Shown here in pieces: positions 20,801 to 35,800 of a stretch of DNA of 64,000 nt. The stretch comes from Siphonodentalium dalli. Taxonomy: Eukaryota; Mollusca; Scaphopoda; Gadilida; Siphonodentaliidae. The stretch's first letter is position 1; each line of letters starts with the position of its first letter. The translations under genes were made by a program, and so were the position numbers. The DNA lies in contig CP136064.1 of NCBI GenBank assembly GCA_032622095.1, forward strand, positions 178,142,247 to 178,206,246, given 5' to 3'. Below the pieces are notes generated by a model, which ran no database searches, was not told the DNA's origin, and worked only from the letters and a program-made list of their open reading frames with translations.

Positions 20801-23800
20801 CGTAGTATAACTAAACCTTGTAGCGACGAAGCCGTCAGAAGCCGAAAGTAAGTCACCTAATTTCATGATACCGTTATCGCACAGGCCAGAGCACGTGGCG
20901 CCTCGCTTGGACCACGGAATACATTTCACATGTATGCAATAGATACTTGCAATAAAGATGAGCGTCGTTAATCATATCCAAATGTGCATATATCATTCTG
21001 TCGTTCGTCGACGAAAATAATTATTATGCCATTTTGAATTTATTAAAATTTGGAAAACAAAATAACTTTAAAAACGAAAAGAGTTTCCACACCAATCCGG
21101 GATATATTGCATATCCTGACCATCCATTTCACAAGATTTTAATACTGCTACCGTCAGTTGTACACCTGACTACGACTGCTTTCTCTTATAAATAAAATTG
21201 TAGCTACAATTTTAACAAGCCGTCAGACGGCCAAAGTAAGTCACCGAATTTCGTGATACTGTTACTATGCCGCCACACGTGGTAATTTGCTTCGACCATA
21301 GAAAATCTCTCATGCTTGCAATCGATTCTTGCTATAAAGATTCTGAGCGTCCTTAGTCATATCCAAATGTGCATCTATTATTCGTCTGTTCCGTGACAAA
21401 TAATATAAAGAATATAAAAGATGCCTTCGACAAGTTTCGTTTCATGTGGACTTGTCTGTTTAAAAACATGGATTGGACTACAAAATTACGTATAGCAACG
21501 CGTAGTAAAGTGCACACAACAAATAATAATCAACGGAGATAATGTTTTTTGTATAACACAAAAAAACAAATATCAAGACTTATCTTTGTGTCCTTCCGTT
21601 AACAAGGGAAAAAGTGGAAAAGCGATCTGGCAACAGAGCTTATATGGACATTTGGAGATGACGTCATCAGAGGTTACAGGTCAGGAAACAGGATAAAATG
21701 TACCATATAATTTTCGTACCGGGTTTGTTAACCCTTCCTTGTTAATATTTTGGGAATATACCATATAGTTCAGTGGGCAAGATGACTTTGACAGAGATAC
21801 CCTGTGCCAATGCATTCTCTTCTATATATGAGTCTCCCATAGGGAGCCTCACATATACAAGAGAACACATTGGCCTGACAATATATACTTTGACCTTATA
21901 AGTCAGTGCATTGTCTTATATATGTGAGGCTCCCTATGGGAGACTCGCATAAATAAGAGAATGCACTGGCACAGGGTCTTTAATGCTGCTCAAGCCCAGC
22001 TCCCATCATGAAAGGTTTAAGCAAATTTTACAAGGAGGATCCAAAATTGGCCTATATCAACTTTGGAGATACCCATCCACAGAAATGTATAACCAATGAA
22101 GTCGCTTAAACACAATAAACACCCAAAATGTTATGACCTAAACATATTTACCTTTCTCTTTCCCCTTATCTTTCCTTGGTGAAGCTGGTTTCTTTTTGTC
22201 ATCTTTTCCCTTCTTTCCATCCTACAGATATAATGAACAATATGTGTGCGAGGATGTACATACCACATGACTTCAGTGCAGATAATCAGTGGATTATTTC
22301 TCACAAAAAAAAATGCATTACAATTTCCGTAGCACAGAAATTATTACACTCCTATGCGCAATTTCCATGGAAAATGCCGTTAATTAAAAATGGTAATGTC
22401 ACTAGTGAATTATGTCATTTCTCGTGACGTCATTGATGTTACCTCGCTTACTGATCTAGACTGAATTTTCGATGGTTGATCTTTCTCCACATCGGAACTT
22501 TCATGTATTAATTCTTGTGTTTTAATATTTGGTGAACAAAATTGATGCAGGAGTGTAATAAACAGAGTAATCAATTGGTTCCGAGAATTGTGTTAAATAA
22601 TTCACTCGAGGCGAGAGACATTAACTTGTTTCTTGCCGACATCTCTCGCCTCTCGTGAATTATTTAACATAATTCTCAGAACCAATTAATTACTCTCTAT
22701 GCTATGTGCTTATTTCACTAAACTGATGTTGAAAGTGAACTTGGAACACTCCTCTGATAGTGATGCCAAAATTAGTTATTTTCATAAATTTTATATCCAC
22801 ATAGGATTGATTGCGTTTAATGTCGCTTTCAGCAACTAAGGCCATATCATGACATCCGTACACTTACGGCTAAACTAACAGATGGCTGATAAACTCATCG
22901 ACAATGTGCGGTAAACTACCGGCCATTGGCGAGTAACTGGCAACTCCACCAGGTAACGATTTCAAGTTACAATCCATGATGGAAACATGTGGATTTGAAC
23001 CCTTATCGCCAGCGCTGGAGGGCGAGACGGCCTGGAGCAAGTCTGAATATAAGCGGCCGGACACGGACATTGTCCGATACAAATTACCAAATGTCCGATG
23101 GTTTTCAGTTTGCGTCTGCCGTTATGTCCGGTGGCATTTTATGTGTGAATTTTACTTCAAACTTGTCTTATAGGTTATATGTCAGAAATACACAAATTCA
23201 ATGTTTTAATTTCCTATTAAAATAAACACAAAACTATCTAAATTTGTCAAACTATACCTGACTATACCGGAAGTTTTAAAAATGCTCGTCAGATTTCCCC
23301 AACAGTTATATATAGAACATATTTCTCAGAATACAAAATACGAAAAACTCAGAACGGAAATCACAGGGTTTTTGTTAAATTTCAGGAAGCTCCAGTCACG
23401 AAAGCCTAGAAAGGGTTAATAAACAATGAATATTATATTAAGTAGAATTTAATTTACTGTTTTACTTACAGGGGTACTGTACCCAAGATGTTATTGTTGG
23501 TTTCTATAATCCCCGAGTCGGAGAATAAGGTAACAACTTTTCCATTTTTTGAAAGTCTGTTGAGTACGAAGTATTGTTACGGATGGCAAATTTACCGGAA
23601 TGCAAAAATACAAATTGTCGTTGTCGAGTAATTTTTGTACAGTTTTCAACCAAATGAATCAAATAAACATTATATTATATGCTTAGTAGTCCCATATACT
23701 CATTTAAGTTAGTGTATGGTCACTAGTCAATGGGTGGCTTGGGTTTTCTCCCCGTATAAGCATAATGTTTCAAACGATCGTGTATGCAATTGTTTTATTA

Positions 23801-26800
23801 ATCCAGTATCCCTCAATTATAATTTGATTACGTTTTGTACACGGAAATTCCAATTTTAAGAGACGCCATTTTATGGCTGGAGCCATAAAATCAATTTATA
23901 TTAAATTATTAACTTTTAAATTATTAAATTTTAAGATAGCCTATTAACCTGAGCGTTTACAGAATACATCTTCGACTCAAATTACTTATATTTCTATATA
24001 GTATCGATAATAGATCGTTGTTATCACCGGGAATTTATTGAAAATGGCGTACAGTACCCCTTTAACTCTAGCAAAGAGAATATAGTGACTTGATTGATCA
24101 ATGATATACACTAATTCAGCTTCAATTTTTGTTGAATGTTCTTAACAAATTTAAAAGCAAAACGTTTTCGACAAAATGTCAGATGCATTTAAAAAAATGT
24201 CAGACAGACCTGTGTTAGTGCCTGACATTTGTCAGGTGGTGAGCAAAAAATTAAATTCAGGCTTGGCCTGGAGTTGTACCCCTTTACGGCTGAGCCACCG
24301 AGGCCCCTTATCCACATAGCAAGAAAACATTGTCATTGCTATAAATGAATTACATGCAGTGACTATTTTGGACGGAATCATTACCATATGATTGGTAATG
24401 ATAGTTCAAATAATGTACGTGTTCTCAGAAATGGTACCATCAATCTGGTTGGAATTTTCTAAAATCTTAGTTGATTAACCCTTTGAGTGCCAGGTCCGAT
24501 TTTTGTATCAACCCATATACTCTGTGCCAATGCATTCTCTTATATATGCGAGTCGACCATAGGTCGCCTCGCATATATAAGAGAATGCATTGGCCTAACA
24601 ATTTTTCATAATTTGTTTTATATTTTACAATTTTTTACAATTTTAAATTTTTTTTCTTATATTCTCCAACTCTTTCAGTATTTTGTAGGTTTAGTGCCAG
24701 GGAATATTACATTTTTCATGGGCAACAAAATTATTATTATGAATACTTGGTGATAGTTTTGAGTTATAAGATGCCCCTAAGGTTTTATCCAGTTTGTTTT
24801 TAAATTCGCTATAGCATGCTTAAGCATACTAAAAAAAATTCAACCCAAAAAAAATGTTTAAAAAATAAAATATTTTTAGGGCCGATTTTACAGACCATAC
24901 ATTAGGGCCGATGAGATCGGCCCCTGGCACTGAAAGGGTTAATACATTCTTCCAGTGGAAATAGAGTTTGAATACTAACTTATCAGTTTTATTTACAAAA
25001 ATAATTCCATAGTATGTATTCAATAGTCAAGACTCTACACTCATCAGAAAAATGTAAACAGATCAGACCCTTTTGCAAATACTTGAATCTGAACTACGTA
25101 AAAATATAAATATTTAGTTCTTTGTTTATCGTAAATTAATTACTGATAAACAAAGAGCATTCCATCAATGGGATTTACTATATTTATAATTTATATAAAA
25201 AATAAAGTGTTCTGACAATTTTGATACAAAATTATGAAAATAACCTGTGTTGAGTAATGTTTATACTGAGTGAACTTGAACACACACAAAAAATGTGTTT
25301 CAATACACTTTAATCCCTGATTTTAAATAAAAATTGCGGATTTATTTCATTGAATAAAACCAATCAGTTATTATCCATACAGTAATGCCCTAAATAATCC
25401 GATGAATGGCAACAAGCCATGTGATGAATGCAACATTGGCCAAAACGGTTTATACTGAACAAGATTATTTGTTTACAAAATTTGGACACCCCAGCAGAGC
25501 ACTTAATTACCATCAAAGTCTGAATTCACCCAGATTTATACATGAAAGTGTCAGAAACAGCTCAAATGACATAAACAGCTGGATGTGGATTTATTAACAG
25601 ACATGAATAAAGCATTACCTTCCTTGGGTGATCAGTATCCACAGTTTTTATTGTTGTAGCCAGCTCTATATCACCCTTTGTGAATATTGATTGAAAATTA
25701 AAATCTCCTTCAAGAAACTCATCGAGTGGTATCTTAAATGTTGCCAGGGTCGTAAATGTTGGTGGCATTCTTTTTAAATCCAGTTCTGGTTCTTTCTTCT
25801 TTTTCTTCTTGTCATCCTTCGCAGGCTGAAAGAATAAAATATAAATAACCTATGAACATGATTCTACATTTGGTCTACAAGCTAGAGTAATGCCCAAATA
25901 ATCTACTCCTTAACAACAGAAGAATTATGGGTAACTTTTCAGGATTTAGTCGGAAATATGGCTTGTTGCCATTCATCAGAAAGCTCTATTTAGGGTATTA
26001 CTGTAGTCTGATTCTCATAGTTTTAATTATACTTAAGCCAAGTCCGGCCTGAAGGTGTGTCAAACACTATACTATTAAAACTGGAGCACTTTATTTTAAT
26101 TTTAAGTCAGCGTAATGCACTTTTGATATTTCTTCATTTAGAATGAATTCATAAATCTTTCAAAAGAGAGAGATGCCAATCATGCCATGGCGACTAGAAT
26201 GTTCACACAACTATCAGCAAAATGAAAAACAGATTACTCAATAATGAACCTTCAAAAATATGATAACGCTATATCGAAGCTATATGCTCTCTCTGAATAT
26301 ATCAACATTATTTTTTGCTATATCGTGCAATGTTGTTGCTGTTGAATGCAATGTTAGACTGCCATGGATGGGGTGTGAGGGGAGGGGGGGGGGTGCATGA
26401 GGAACATAAAATGACCCAAAACATTTCACAAATGGTCCCAAAAAGATGGTACAAGGACACATCATATTTCTCTTGCTATTAATAGTCCTGGCAAATATCC
26501 TGGACATGGACAACAATGTGATGATGATAAATTTTTTATTTATTAATCTATTTAAGACCTATTCCCAGTTATATTTTGAATGATGGGCATAAGTATTAAT
26601 AATGTGACATCACACCTGTGAACCTTGACAGATAATTTAAACAACATTGACCAAGTTGTTTTTGAGAAGTCATTTGAAGAAAATAACTGATATTACGATG
26701 TTCATGAACACTATCTCAGCTATGCCAATACTTGTCTGATGCTTTATGTATTGTGAAAACAAAATCTATAATCATATAGTAATTTTCCTACCAAAAACAT

Positions 26801-29800
26801 GGATCACAACATATTTCTATTTATCAAGAAAATATTACCTTAGCATCTTTTTTGTCATCTTTCTTCTTCCCTCCTTTCTCATCCTTGCTTTTCTTCGGAG
26901 CAGATGAACTAGCAATTGATTCAGTTTCATCAGCTGGATAACACAGCACCTACAGATGCAGAAGATAACAAGGAATTAAAGGAGTAACTTATTAAAATAA
27001 CAACTACATGTATGATGCATTAACCCTTTCTATACTAAATACTTATTGATGAGTACAATAATGCCCTAAATAATCGAATCCTTAACAGCAGCAGAATTAT
27101 GGGTAATTTTTCAGGATTTAGTTGGAAATATGGCTTGTTGGCATGCACCGGAAAGCTCTCACTGAGAGCTTTCCAATGAATGGCAACAAGCCATATTTCC
27201 GATTAAATCCTGCTGTGGTTAAGGAGTCGATGAATTTAGGGCATTAATGCATAGTTCCCACACAAACATTTCCCTCCAATAAAATAGGACTCCTTCTGCA
27301 CTTTTATTGTCTGCCATCTGCTTTATATTCCCGAACACCCCTCCAGATGAATAATAGACCATTACAATCTATACTTTATAACTGAGTGGGATAATCTATT
27401 CAGTATAGAAAAGGTTACAGTATTAAGGTGGTAATTAGGTTATTTTTGTTCCACTCTCACAGAAATATTAGTTGAGCACAGCAGGAAATTAATAAACACT
27501 TGATGCCACTGATTTACATGTATAGTAAACTGGATATCCATTCTTACTATACAGTAATGCCCGATGTATATGACCCTCTAACCACAGCAGAATTATGGGA
27601 ATTTTTTCAGGATTTAGTCGGAAATATGGCTTGTTGCCATTCATCGGAAAGCTCTCACCGAGTGTCATTTTGAACGAAGTGTCAAAAATTGCTTTAAAGG
27701 CATGGATGGCCTTCGTAATAGGTTATAATTTAGAAATTACATTTACAACATTATGAAAATGTCCTCAAGAATATACTAATTGCATAGTATTATGATAGCA
27801 CAAATGTGATATTATCCACAAAACACACTTTTTGTGAGCTGAGTGTTTGTTTATATACAAAACACTCAACACGGTGGCAGTTTTTTAGGAGAGTGATTCA
27901 CGGTGACCCAATCAACAGTGAAATCTTGAGTGGCCAGGATTAGTGAGTGCTATACTGGTGTGTTGTAAACCACTTGATGGCAGTTTTAAGTACAGTTCCA
28001 TTGGTAGGTCTCCCCGGTGTTGAGGGTTTTGCTTATCGCATACTCTTTACATAATCTACTGTAACATAATTTGGCTTTTGCTTACATAACACAGCATACA
28101 AACTTAACAATAACATACTATTTACACAATATTTATCATTGGTATAAGAACAAGGTCTGCAAAGTTCTTTTTTGGTTTGCGTTAAATGAAGATATTTGTC
28201 AATGATCAGGACTGAGCAGAAAAAGATTGAGGCATATTTTTACAGCCATAGTTTGAACTCTCCACACAATGCCTAAAAGAAGCTTTGATGTGTTAATATA
28301 GGCGCCGTTTTAATATTACTGCGGTTGAATATATTCTTTTATGTATCATGATACTCGCACGACATGCATTGTTTTAAAGCTTAAAATGGTTAACTGGAAT
28401 GTACGTCAGTGTGCATTTGCATGAGAGCATGAATGCTGGAGTCACTGTGCACACTGATTAACACTCAACTTGTAAATGGTGGGAAATTAGCACGGTCTGG
28501 GGAGTCAGTGATTAATTGATTTCAGAAATGGTCAGATGATTATCCATTGTTAGATATTATTATGAAATGTGAATCAAACAGGAGGTTGCACCACGGGTGA
28601 TGAGATACCACCATGGTGAAAATTGAAATATGGGCAGGTCGGACACCAAATTGTGAAAAACAATGTGATGAAAGATCAAATTACTTGACAATTCTAACAA
28701 ACGACGAACAGAAATCCAACATTTTCAGATAAAGTAAGAGGGATAATCTTGAATGGAAAATGTGAACAACATCAATGAACCCTCTTTTGAAAGCCTTCAT
28801 GATGCCAAACCTGCATACCAAATTTCATCGAGATCCGATAATCCATGGCTGAGATATATGAGAGGACGCACAGAAATCCCATATTTTCCGATAAACATAG
28901 TTGAGATATATGAATGGACGGATAGATGGACGGACAGATGGATGCATGTTATCTTTTGGGATGGGGGTATAATTATAAGGATTATCTCTAATATGGTTGT
29001 ATATTATCTGTGCTGAACCAAATGAGTAGTTCTCAGCAAATGCTCAGTTAATAAGTTTAACAAACAACCAAGGTCGTTTGTTGAACTTTTTATCTGAACA
29101 ATTCCCTCCAGTAAATAGGCTCCTTCTGGACTTTTACGATCTGCCGTCTGCTTATTTTTCATGAAAACCCCTCCAGGTGAATAATAGACACAAACACTTT
29201 TGCAATTGAGTGGGAAAATCCATTTACTATAGAAAGTGTTAAAGTACACTTTATTGACCTATAACCGTGTTGTATTGTGGTGGACTTATTTAGCGAATTT
29301 ACAGTAATGCCCTAAATAATCGACTCCATATCCACAGCAGAATTATGTGTAATTTTTCAGGATTTAGTCGGAAATAAGGCTTGTTGCCATATTTCCAACT
29401 AAATCCTGAAAATGACCACAGCAGAATTATGGGTAATTTTTCAGGATTTAGTCGTAAATATGACTTGTTGCCAATCATCAGAAAGCTCTCAGTGAGAGCT
29501 TTCCAATGAATGGCAACAAGCCATATTTCTGACTAAATCCTGAAAAATTACCCATAATTCTGCTGTGGTTAAGGAGTCGATTATTTAGGGCAATACTGTA
29601 GGTCCAATGGTATAACAGAAGTACCCTACTGTTAGATGATGTACCAACATACCACTTGTTCTATCACCAAGAATTCCATTCCCTGCTTGAAGAAGTTCCT
29701 GAGAGATAGAAGGTCATCTCTGACCAGTGACTGAGACCAGTCGAGTTCCATTTCTTCCTTCCATGGCAGCTTCTGTGAGTCTACTGGACTCAGTCGTAGC

Positions 29801-32800
29801 TGGGGATTCTCTATATCTTCAGTGACTCCGCCAGTACCAGGTCTACCACTGGGTGCTGATAAAGGATGATCTGTAAAAAAAATATTTGTGCACATGGCAG
29901 GGACAAATCTGGGACCGAAAATCTCAAACAATCAATTCCAACAATAATTGCAGTGCTGACTGTTATCTGAATTAATCTAATTTCATTTGTTGAACTCATC
30001 TCAACCAGTCTACACAAATTGAACAAATATTACACTTGAAGCTGACATTACTATATCGTGCAGAATATTTTTTGAAGCCATTATGGCACAATCAAATTTA
30101 TAATCATTAATTGCTTTAAAAATATTAACAGCATGAGGGACTATAAGATGTAGTCATTCCGAGATGACCGTTCATAATCCATAAAGCCCCATAAAGTCAT
30201 GTTATTACTTGCGCCGATAATGAACAGAGTCACTCATTATTTGATGACTTTACACAATTTGGAATGCCCTGTATAAACTTGGTTAAAACTTAATAGACTA
30301 GAGAATGCCAAATACAGTGATAATTAAGAACGTTGTATGTTAGTCCTTTCCTGATATGGTAAAAATAAAGAGGATTTGTATCACTTTTGTGTGGAATGTT
30401 TAAAACATAGTTTTTTATGGCTTTGGTTAAGACTTTTAACCATTTACCCAAACAAACAGGCCATTTCACGCCTTTACTGCATCCAATGAACCGACTGATA
30501 CAAACTGTAAAAAAGTTAGATTATTACTTTTTGTTTTGAGCCACATGGGAGCATTTTGACGAATCAAAAACAAATAATTTCAGTACGTGTGGGAAGCTGA
30601 GATTATTAGGTAGGTATCACGCAAGTTATTTAAAACTTTTTGTTGATTGTATGAAGATTTTCGCGTGTAAACCTTTCAAGATAGTTTTCAACAACAAAAA
30701 TATTGGTGAAGGCACATTCGTGCATGCTTGTCAACTGTTGTTGGAGATACTTTCTTCTTGACTGCATTCTACAAGGCCGCAAGGGCAAACTATATGAAAT
30801 CCGACAACTTGAAATGTCGATTTTTTATTTCCAAAAACTGCATTATTAATATATTTTTCCAGTCCTAAACCGATCACAGATAAGCGAGATTTCATCATGA
30901 AAGTGTCAATGACACTGTAGCTCAACTTGGAAAGGGAATAATTTCATGTGTTACAGTCAATGGAGTGATTAGGAATGTGGAAAGTTGAAAGGCCTAGTTA
31001 TGCAAAGAGTAAAAACCAAGATGGCCCCTGGCAGTCATGTTTTTTTGCCAAATGACCCCAAAAAGACTCATTCCCATTTACATGTCATTGTTAACATCCA
31101 TCACAAATTTCATGATGATCTAACAAAAGATACGACCTGTAGCCTGTGTCAAAGGATTTAGTCATGTAAAGAGTAAAATACAAGATGGCTGCTGGCGGCC
31201 ATGTTTTTTGGCCGAATGACCTCAAAATGATTCCTTTCCCATCTACATGTCATTTTTAACATCCATGACAAATCTCATGATGATCAGACCGACGATACAA
31301 CTTGTAGCCGGTGCCAAAGGATTTAGTCATGCAAAGAGTAAAATCCAAGATGGCTGCTGGTGAAGTTTTTTGGCTTAACGACCCCAAAATTACTCGTTCC
31401 CATCTACATGTCAATATTACATGTAACATCCATGACATATTTCATGATGATCAGACGAACAGTACGACCTGTAGCCCATGCTAATAGATTGAATTTTGAA
31501 ATCCAAGATGGCCACTGGTGGCCATGATTTTTTGCCAAATGACCCCAAAATGACTCGTTCCCATCTACATGTCAATATTAACATCCATGACAAATATCAT
31601 GATGATCAGACCAAAGGATTTAGTCTAACAAAGTAAAATCCAAGATGGCTGCTGGTCGCCATGTTTTTTGGCCGAACGACCCCAAAATTACTCGTTCCCA
31701 TCTACATGTCAATATTAACATCCATGACAAATTTAATGATGATCCGAAAAAAGATACGACCTGTAGCCCATGCTAATGGATTGAATTTTGAAATCCAAGA
31801 TGGCCACTGGCGGCCATGTTTTTTGGGCCGAATGACCCCATAATGACTCGTTCCCATCTACATGTCAATATTAACATCCATGACAAATTTCATGAAGATC
31901 CGACCAAAGCTACGACCTGTTGCCCGCGCGAATGGATTTAGTCATGCAAAGAGTAAAATCCAAGATGGCTGCTGGCGGCCATGTTTTTTGGCAGAACGAC
32001 CCCAAGATGACTCGTTCCCATCTACATGCCAATATTAACATCCAAGACAAATTTTATGATGATCAGACAAAATATACGACCTGTAGCCCGTGCTAATGGA
32101 TTGAATTTTGAAATGAAAGAAGGCCACTGGCGGCCGGCCATGTTTTTTGGCCGAATGACCCCAAAAGGACTCGTTCCCATCTACATGTCAATGTCAACAG
32201 CCATGACAAGTTTCATGAAGATCTGATCAAAGGTAGGACCTGTAGCCCGCGCCAAAGAATTTAGTCATGCAAAGAGTAAAATCCAAGATGGCTGCTGGCG
32301 GCCATGTTTTTTGGCCGAACGACCCAAAAATGACTCGTTTCCATCTACATGTCAATATTAACATTCATGACAAATTTCATAATGATCAGACAAACAGTAC
32401 GACCTGTAGCCCGCGCCAATGGATTTAATTTTGAAATCCAAGATGGCCGCCAGCAGCCATGTTTTTTGGCCGAATGACCCCAAAATGACTCGTTCCCATC
32501 TACATGTCAATGTCAACATTCATGACAAATTTCATAAAGATCAGACCAAAGGTACGACCTGTAGCCCGCGCCAAAGGAAATTGTTGACGGACACACAGAC
32601 ACACGGACGCCAAGCCATGGCAATAGCTCAAACTTACAAGGAAGTTGAGCTAATAATGTTTGCGTAACTGGATGTTTTTCCTGTTGAGTTTTCATAATGA
32701 CACTTTCACTTTCAATCACATGACGATAACAAAAGTACATGTACTTATAATCTAAATTTTTATAACAACTAAAAACAAGAAATGTCACTCGGAAGTGACA

Positions 32801-35800
32801 ATGCCCCTGAAATGGAGCAACTCCTCAGCGAATTTATGCCCTGACCTTCAATAATTTGTAATGTTGTATTCAATGAAGTCTATTTGAATATCATACCCCT
32901 CTACTTTCATGAAAAACTTATCACATTTAGTATCGAGAGAACGATCTTAACCTGTGACCTTGTCCTTCAATGATTGGAAAAAATATTTGTAAGTGACGTT
33001 AGGAACAACTGTGCCAAGTTTCAACAGAATCCAATAAAGCATCGCGACGCTAAGGAGCGGACACGAAGAGTGCAAGAAAAAATGACTGGTGCACTTTGAA
33101 CTCTAAGGTTTGAAAGCTCCCTGTGACCTTGACCTTTGACAAACCACAATGCACACATATTGTGACACACCGTCACCCTTACAGGTTAACCATCACGCCT
33201 TGTTTCGTTGAAATCACAGAAATTATGGAGCATTAATCGAGAGAAAGACCTTGATCTGTGACCTTGACATTCAACAATTATGAAAAGATTTGTGCGTGAC
33301 GAATCATCTCCTCATTAGAAACAACTATGGCAAGTTTCAACATAATCCATAAAGGAAAGCGATGCTATGGAGCGAACACCAGAAATGTTACAGACAGATG
33401 GATGGATGGATGGCTAGACAGATGGATGGACAGAAAAGACAAATACTATATGGAATGTGTTAGAAGCCAGGTGTGCCATTTTCAATCGCATAATTATCAC
33501 CAAATTTTCAAGTGATATTTATCATTTTACTCAAAAAGATTTGCACATTCAGAAGTGTCCATATTCAAGTTATACATACAACAAGAAATTTCAATTAAAA
33601 TTCTAATAGTGTATTCAACGCTTAATTTGGACAGTACGTTGACTGAGTTTTGAAATTACCGATATGGAACAAGGTTAAGGTTGCCAGCGAAACATAGACA
33701 AAACACACTTGTTGTTATCAATCATTATATAGTTACCTGTTTGGTTTATAAAACACAATTTTTTTTGGCACATTCATATGGAAAGTAGAAGTAATGAGCC
33801 ACATTTCGATGTAAAACATTAAAAGTAATTGTCACATAAAACGATATAAATATTTTATTATACTAGCCATTATCAATGTCTTGTCCTCTATAACCCAATA
33901 AACGACTCATTGTTTGCACGTGCATGTTGTCAGGTTACAACATTTTATTGATTAAACATGACATTTGGTGATATCATAGCCAAACAATACTTTGAAAGCC
34001 GTCGCAAAACAAAAACTTACCTGACTTACCTCATATAAACTGATTATAAAAGGTCGGTAGACCTCATGTCCGCCTCTAAGAGTCGGCTTGATGCGACCGT
34101 TGTTTGCGCATAAAAATTGGCATGGTGGAACACAAAATCAAATTTGATCTGTCTTTTGTGCTAGTAAACCTACATATACCAAATTTAATTTCATTCAGTA
34201 CACATTTACTAAAGTTATCATCTGGAAACGTCAAATTGGCAAAATTCTAAGTAAAAAAGGGACATAACTCTGATGAAAATTTGCGGGCGGAACCCGAATT
34301 CGAACTTGACCTGTGTTTTGCTGGGAGAAAGACACATCCCAACTTTGGTTCAGATCAAATAATCCAAACTGGAGTTATCGGTCGGAAACCAAAAATGTTA
34401 ACAGACGGTCAAATTCTAAGTCGAAAAAGGGCCGTAACTCATGTAAAAATAATTGGACGGAACCCATATTCGAACTTGGCCTGTGTTTTGCTGGGAGAAA
34501 GACACATCCCAACTTTGGTTCAGATCAAATAATCCAAACTGGAGTTATCAGTCGGAAACCAAAAATGTTAACAGACGGCCAAATTTTCTAATTCGAAAAA
34601 GGGGCATAACTCTGGTGAAAATTGGCGGACGGAACCATAATTCGAACTTGACCTGTCTTTTCTGCTAGTAAACCCACATACCAAATTTAATTTACTTTGG
34701 TTCACTCTAACTAAAGTTATCATCTGGAAACCTCGGACGGACGGACGAACGGACGTACGGACACACGCACGTGCTGATTATAATAGTCCTCCGAACCCGT
34801 TGGGTCGGCGGACAATAATATGTCGTAATTACACAATGCAATAAATTAAATACTAGAAAAGTAACTGAAAGGATGTTTGGATCTCATGAGTTTTATAGTA
34901 TCCCTCACCACTTCTCAAAATTACACGAAGATGAACAACACACATCATTGCAAATCAAATGTGGTTTTCTGTGTAAAATATGACGCTGCATGAAAATTAG
35001 GATGACGTTTTATTGGTTGGCGGGAATGACTTTGGTCATATGTGCATTGGGTAAAGGGCCAAAAGTATATAGAGTCTGTATATTGGTATTTCATGTACTT
35101 ATCAACCTATTTTGATCACCGGGACATGATATACATGAGAAATTACTATGTCTAATATCACATATGAAGATTATGAGTCACTTAAAAAAAATACACGCCT
35201 GTATTCTATGAAAATGTGGATGAGGGAGGCAGGTTTCAATAATCTTTTTTAATTATGGCAGTTTGCGCTCCAAAATACACCTAAAAATAATGGCTTTTGA
35301 ATTTTTCCCGGTACAGAAATAGGTCGATAATTACTTGAACTACCTTTCTACAGGCATTATATTTCACAGAAAGACGCATTGAAGTCATGAAAAATACAAC
35401 TTTGAACACAGTGTTTGGGTGCCAAACAAACAGCAGCCATGTGCAAGGCATAATACAATAAGAGGGTTCCGTGTTACTCTATTCTTGATATGGTGAAAAT
35501 AAATAGTGTCTACTTCACTTCTGTGTGAAAAATTAAAAATAGCTGGAAAATGTATGACAATGGCAAGTATTTTTCAGAGCATATGAAGCCGGTGTATCAA
35601 TATTTTGTGTATTTGTCAAATTATCTCATACCTCCTTCTAAATTTTGTAGAAAATATTTGGAAGCTCGATTGAGCCATGTCCGGTTAACCCTTTACCCAA
35701 CAAAACCGGCCAAATAAAGCTTCAACAGCCTAAAATATCTTCGGTCTGTCTCAATAGAACCATACAAATATGGATATCATTGGAACCGGCTCCTTGACCA

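Noticed and set aside
34281-34668. Overlapping plus-strand ORFs with repeated FAGRKTHPNFGSDQ-like peptides
   Set aside because: They are translations of the 172-bp tandem repeat units in two frames.
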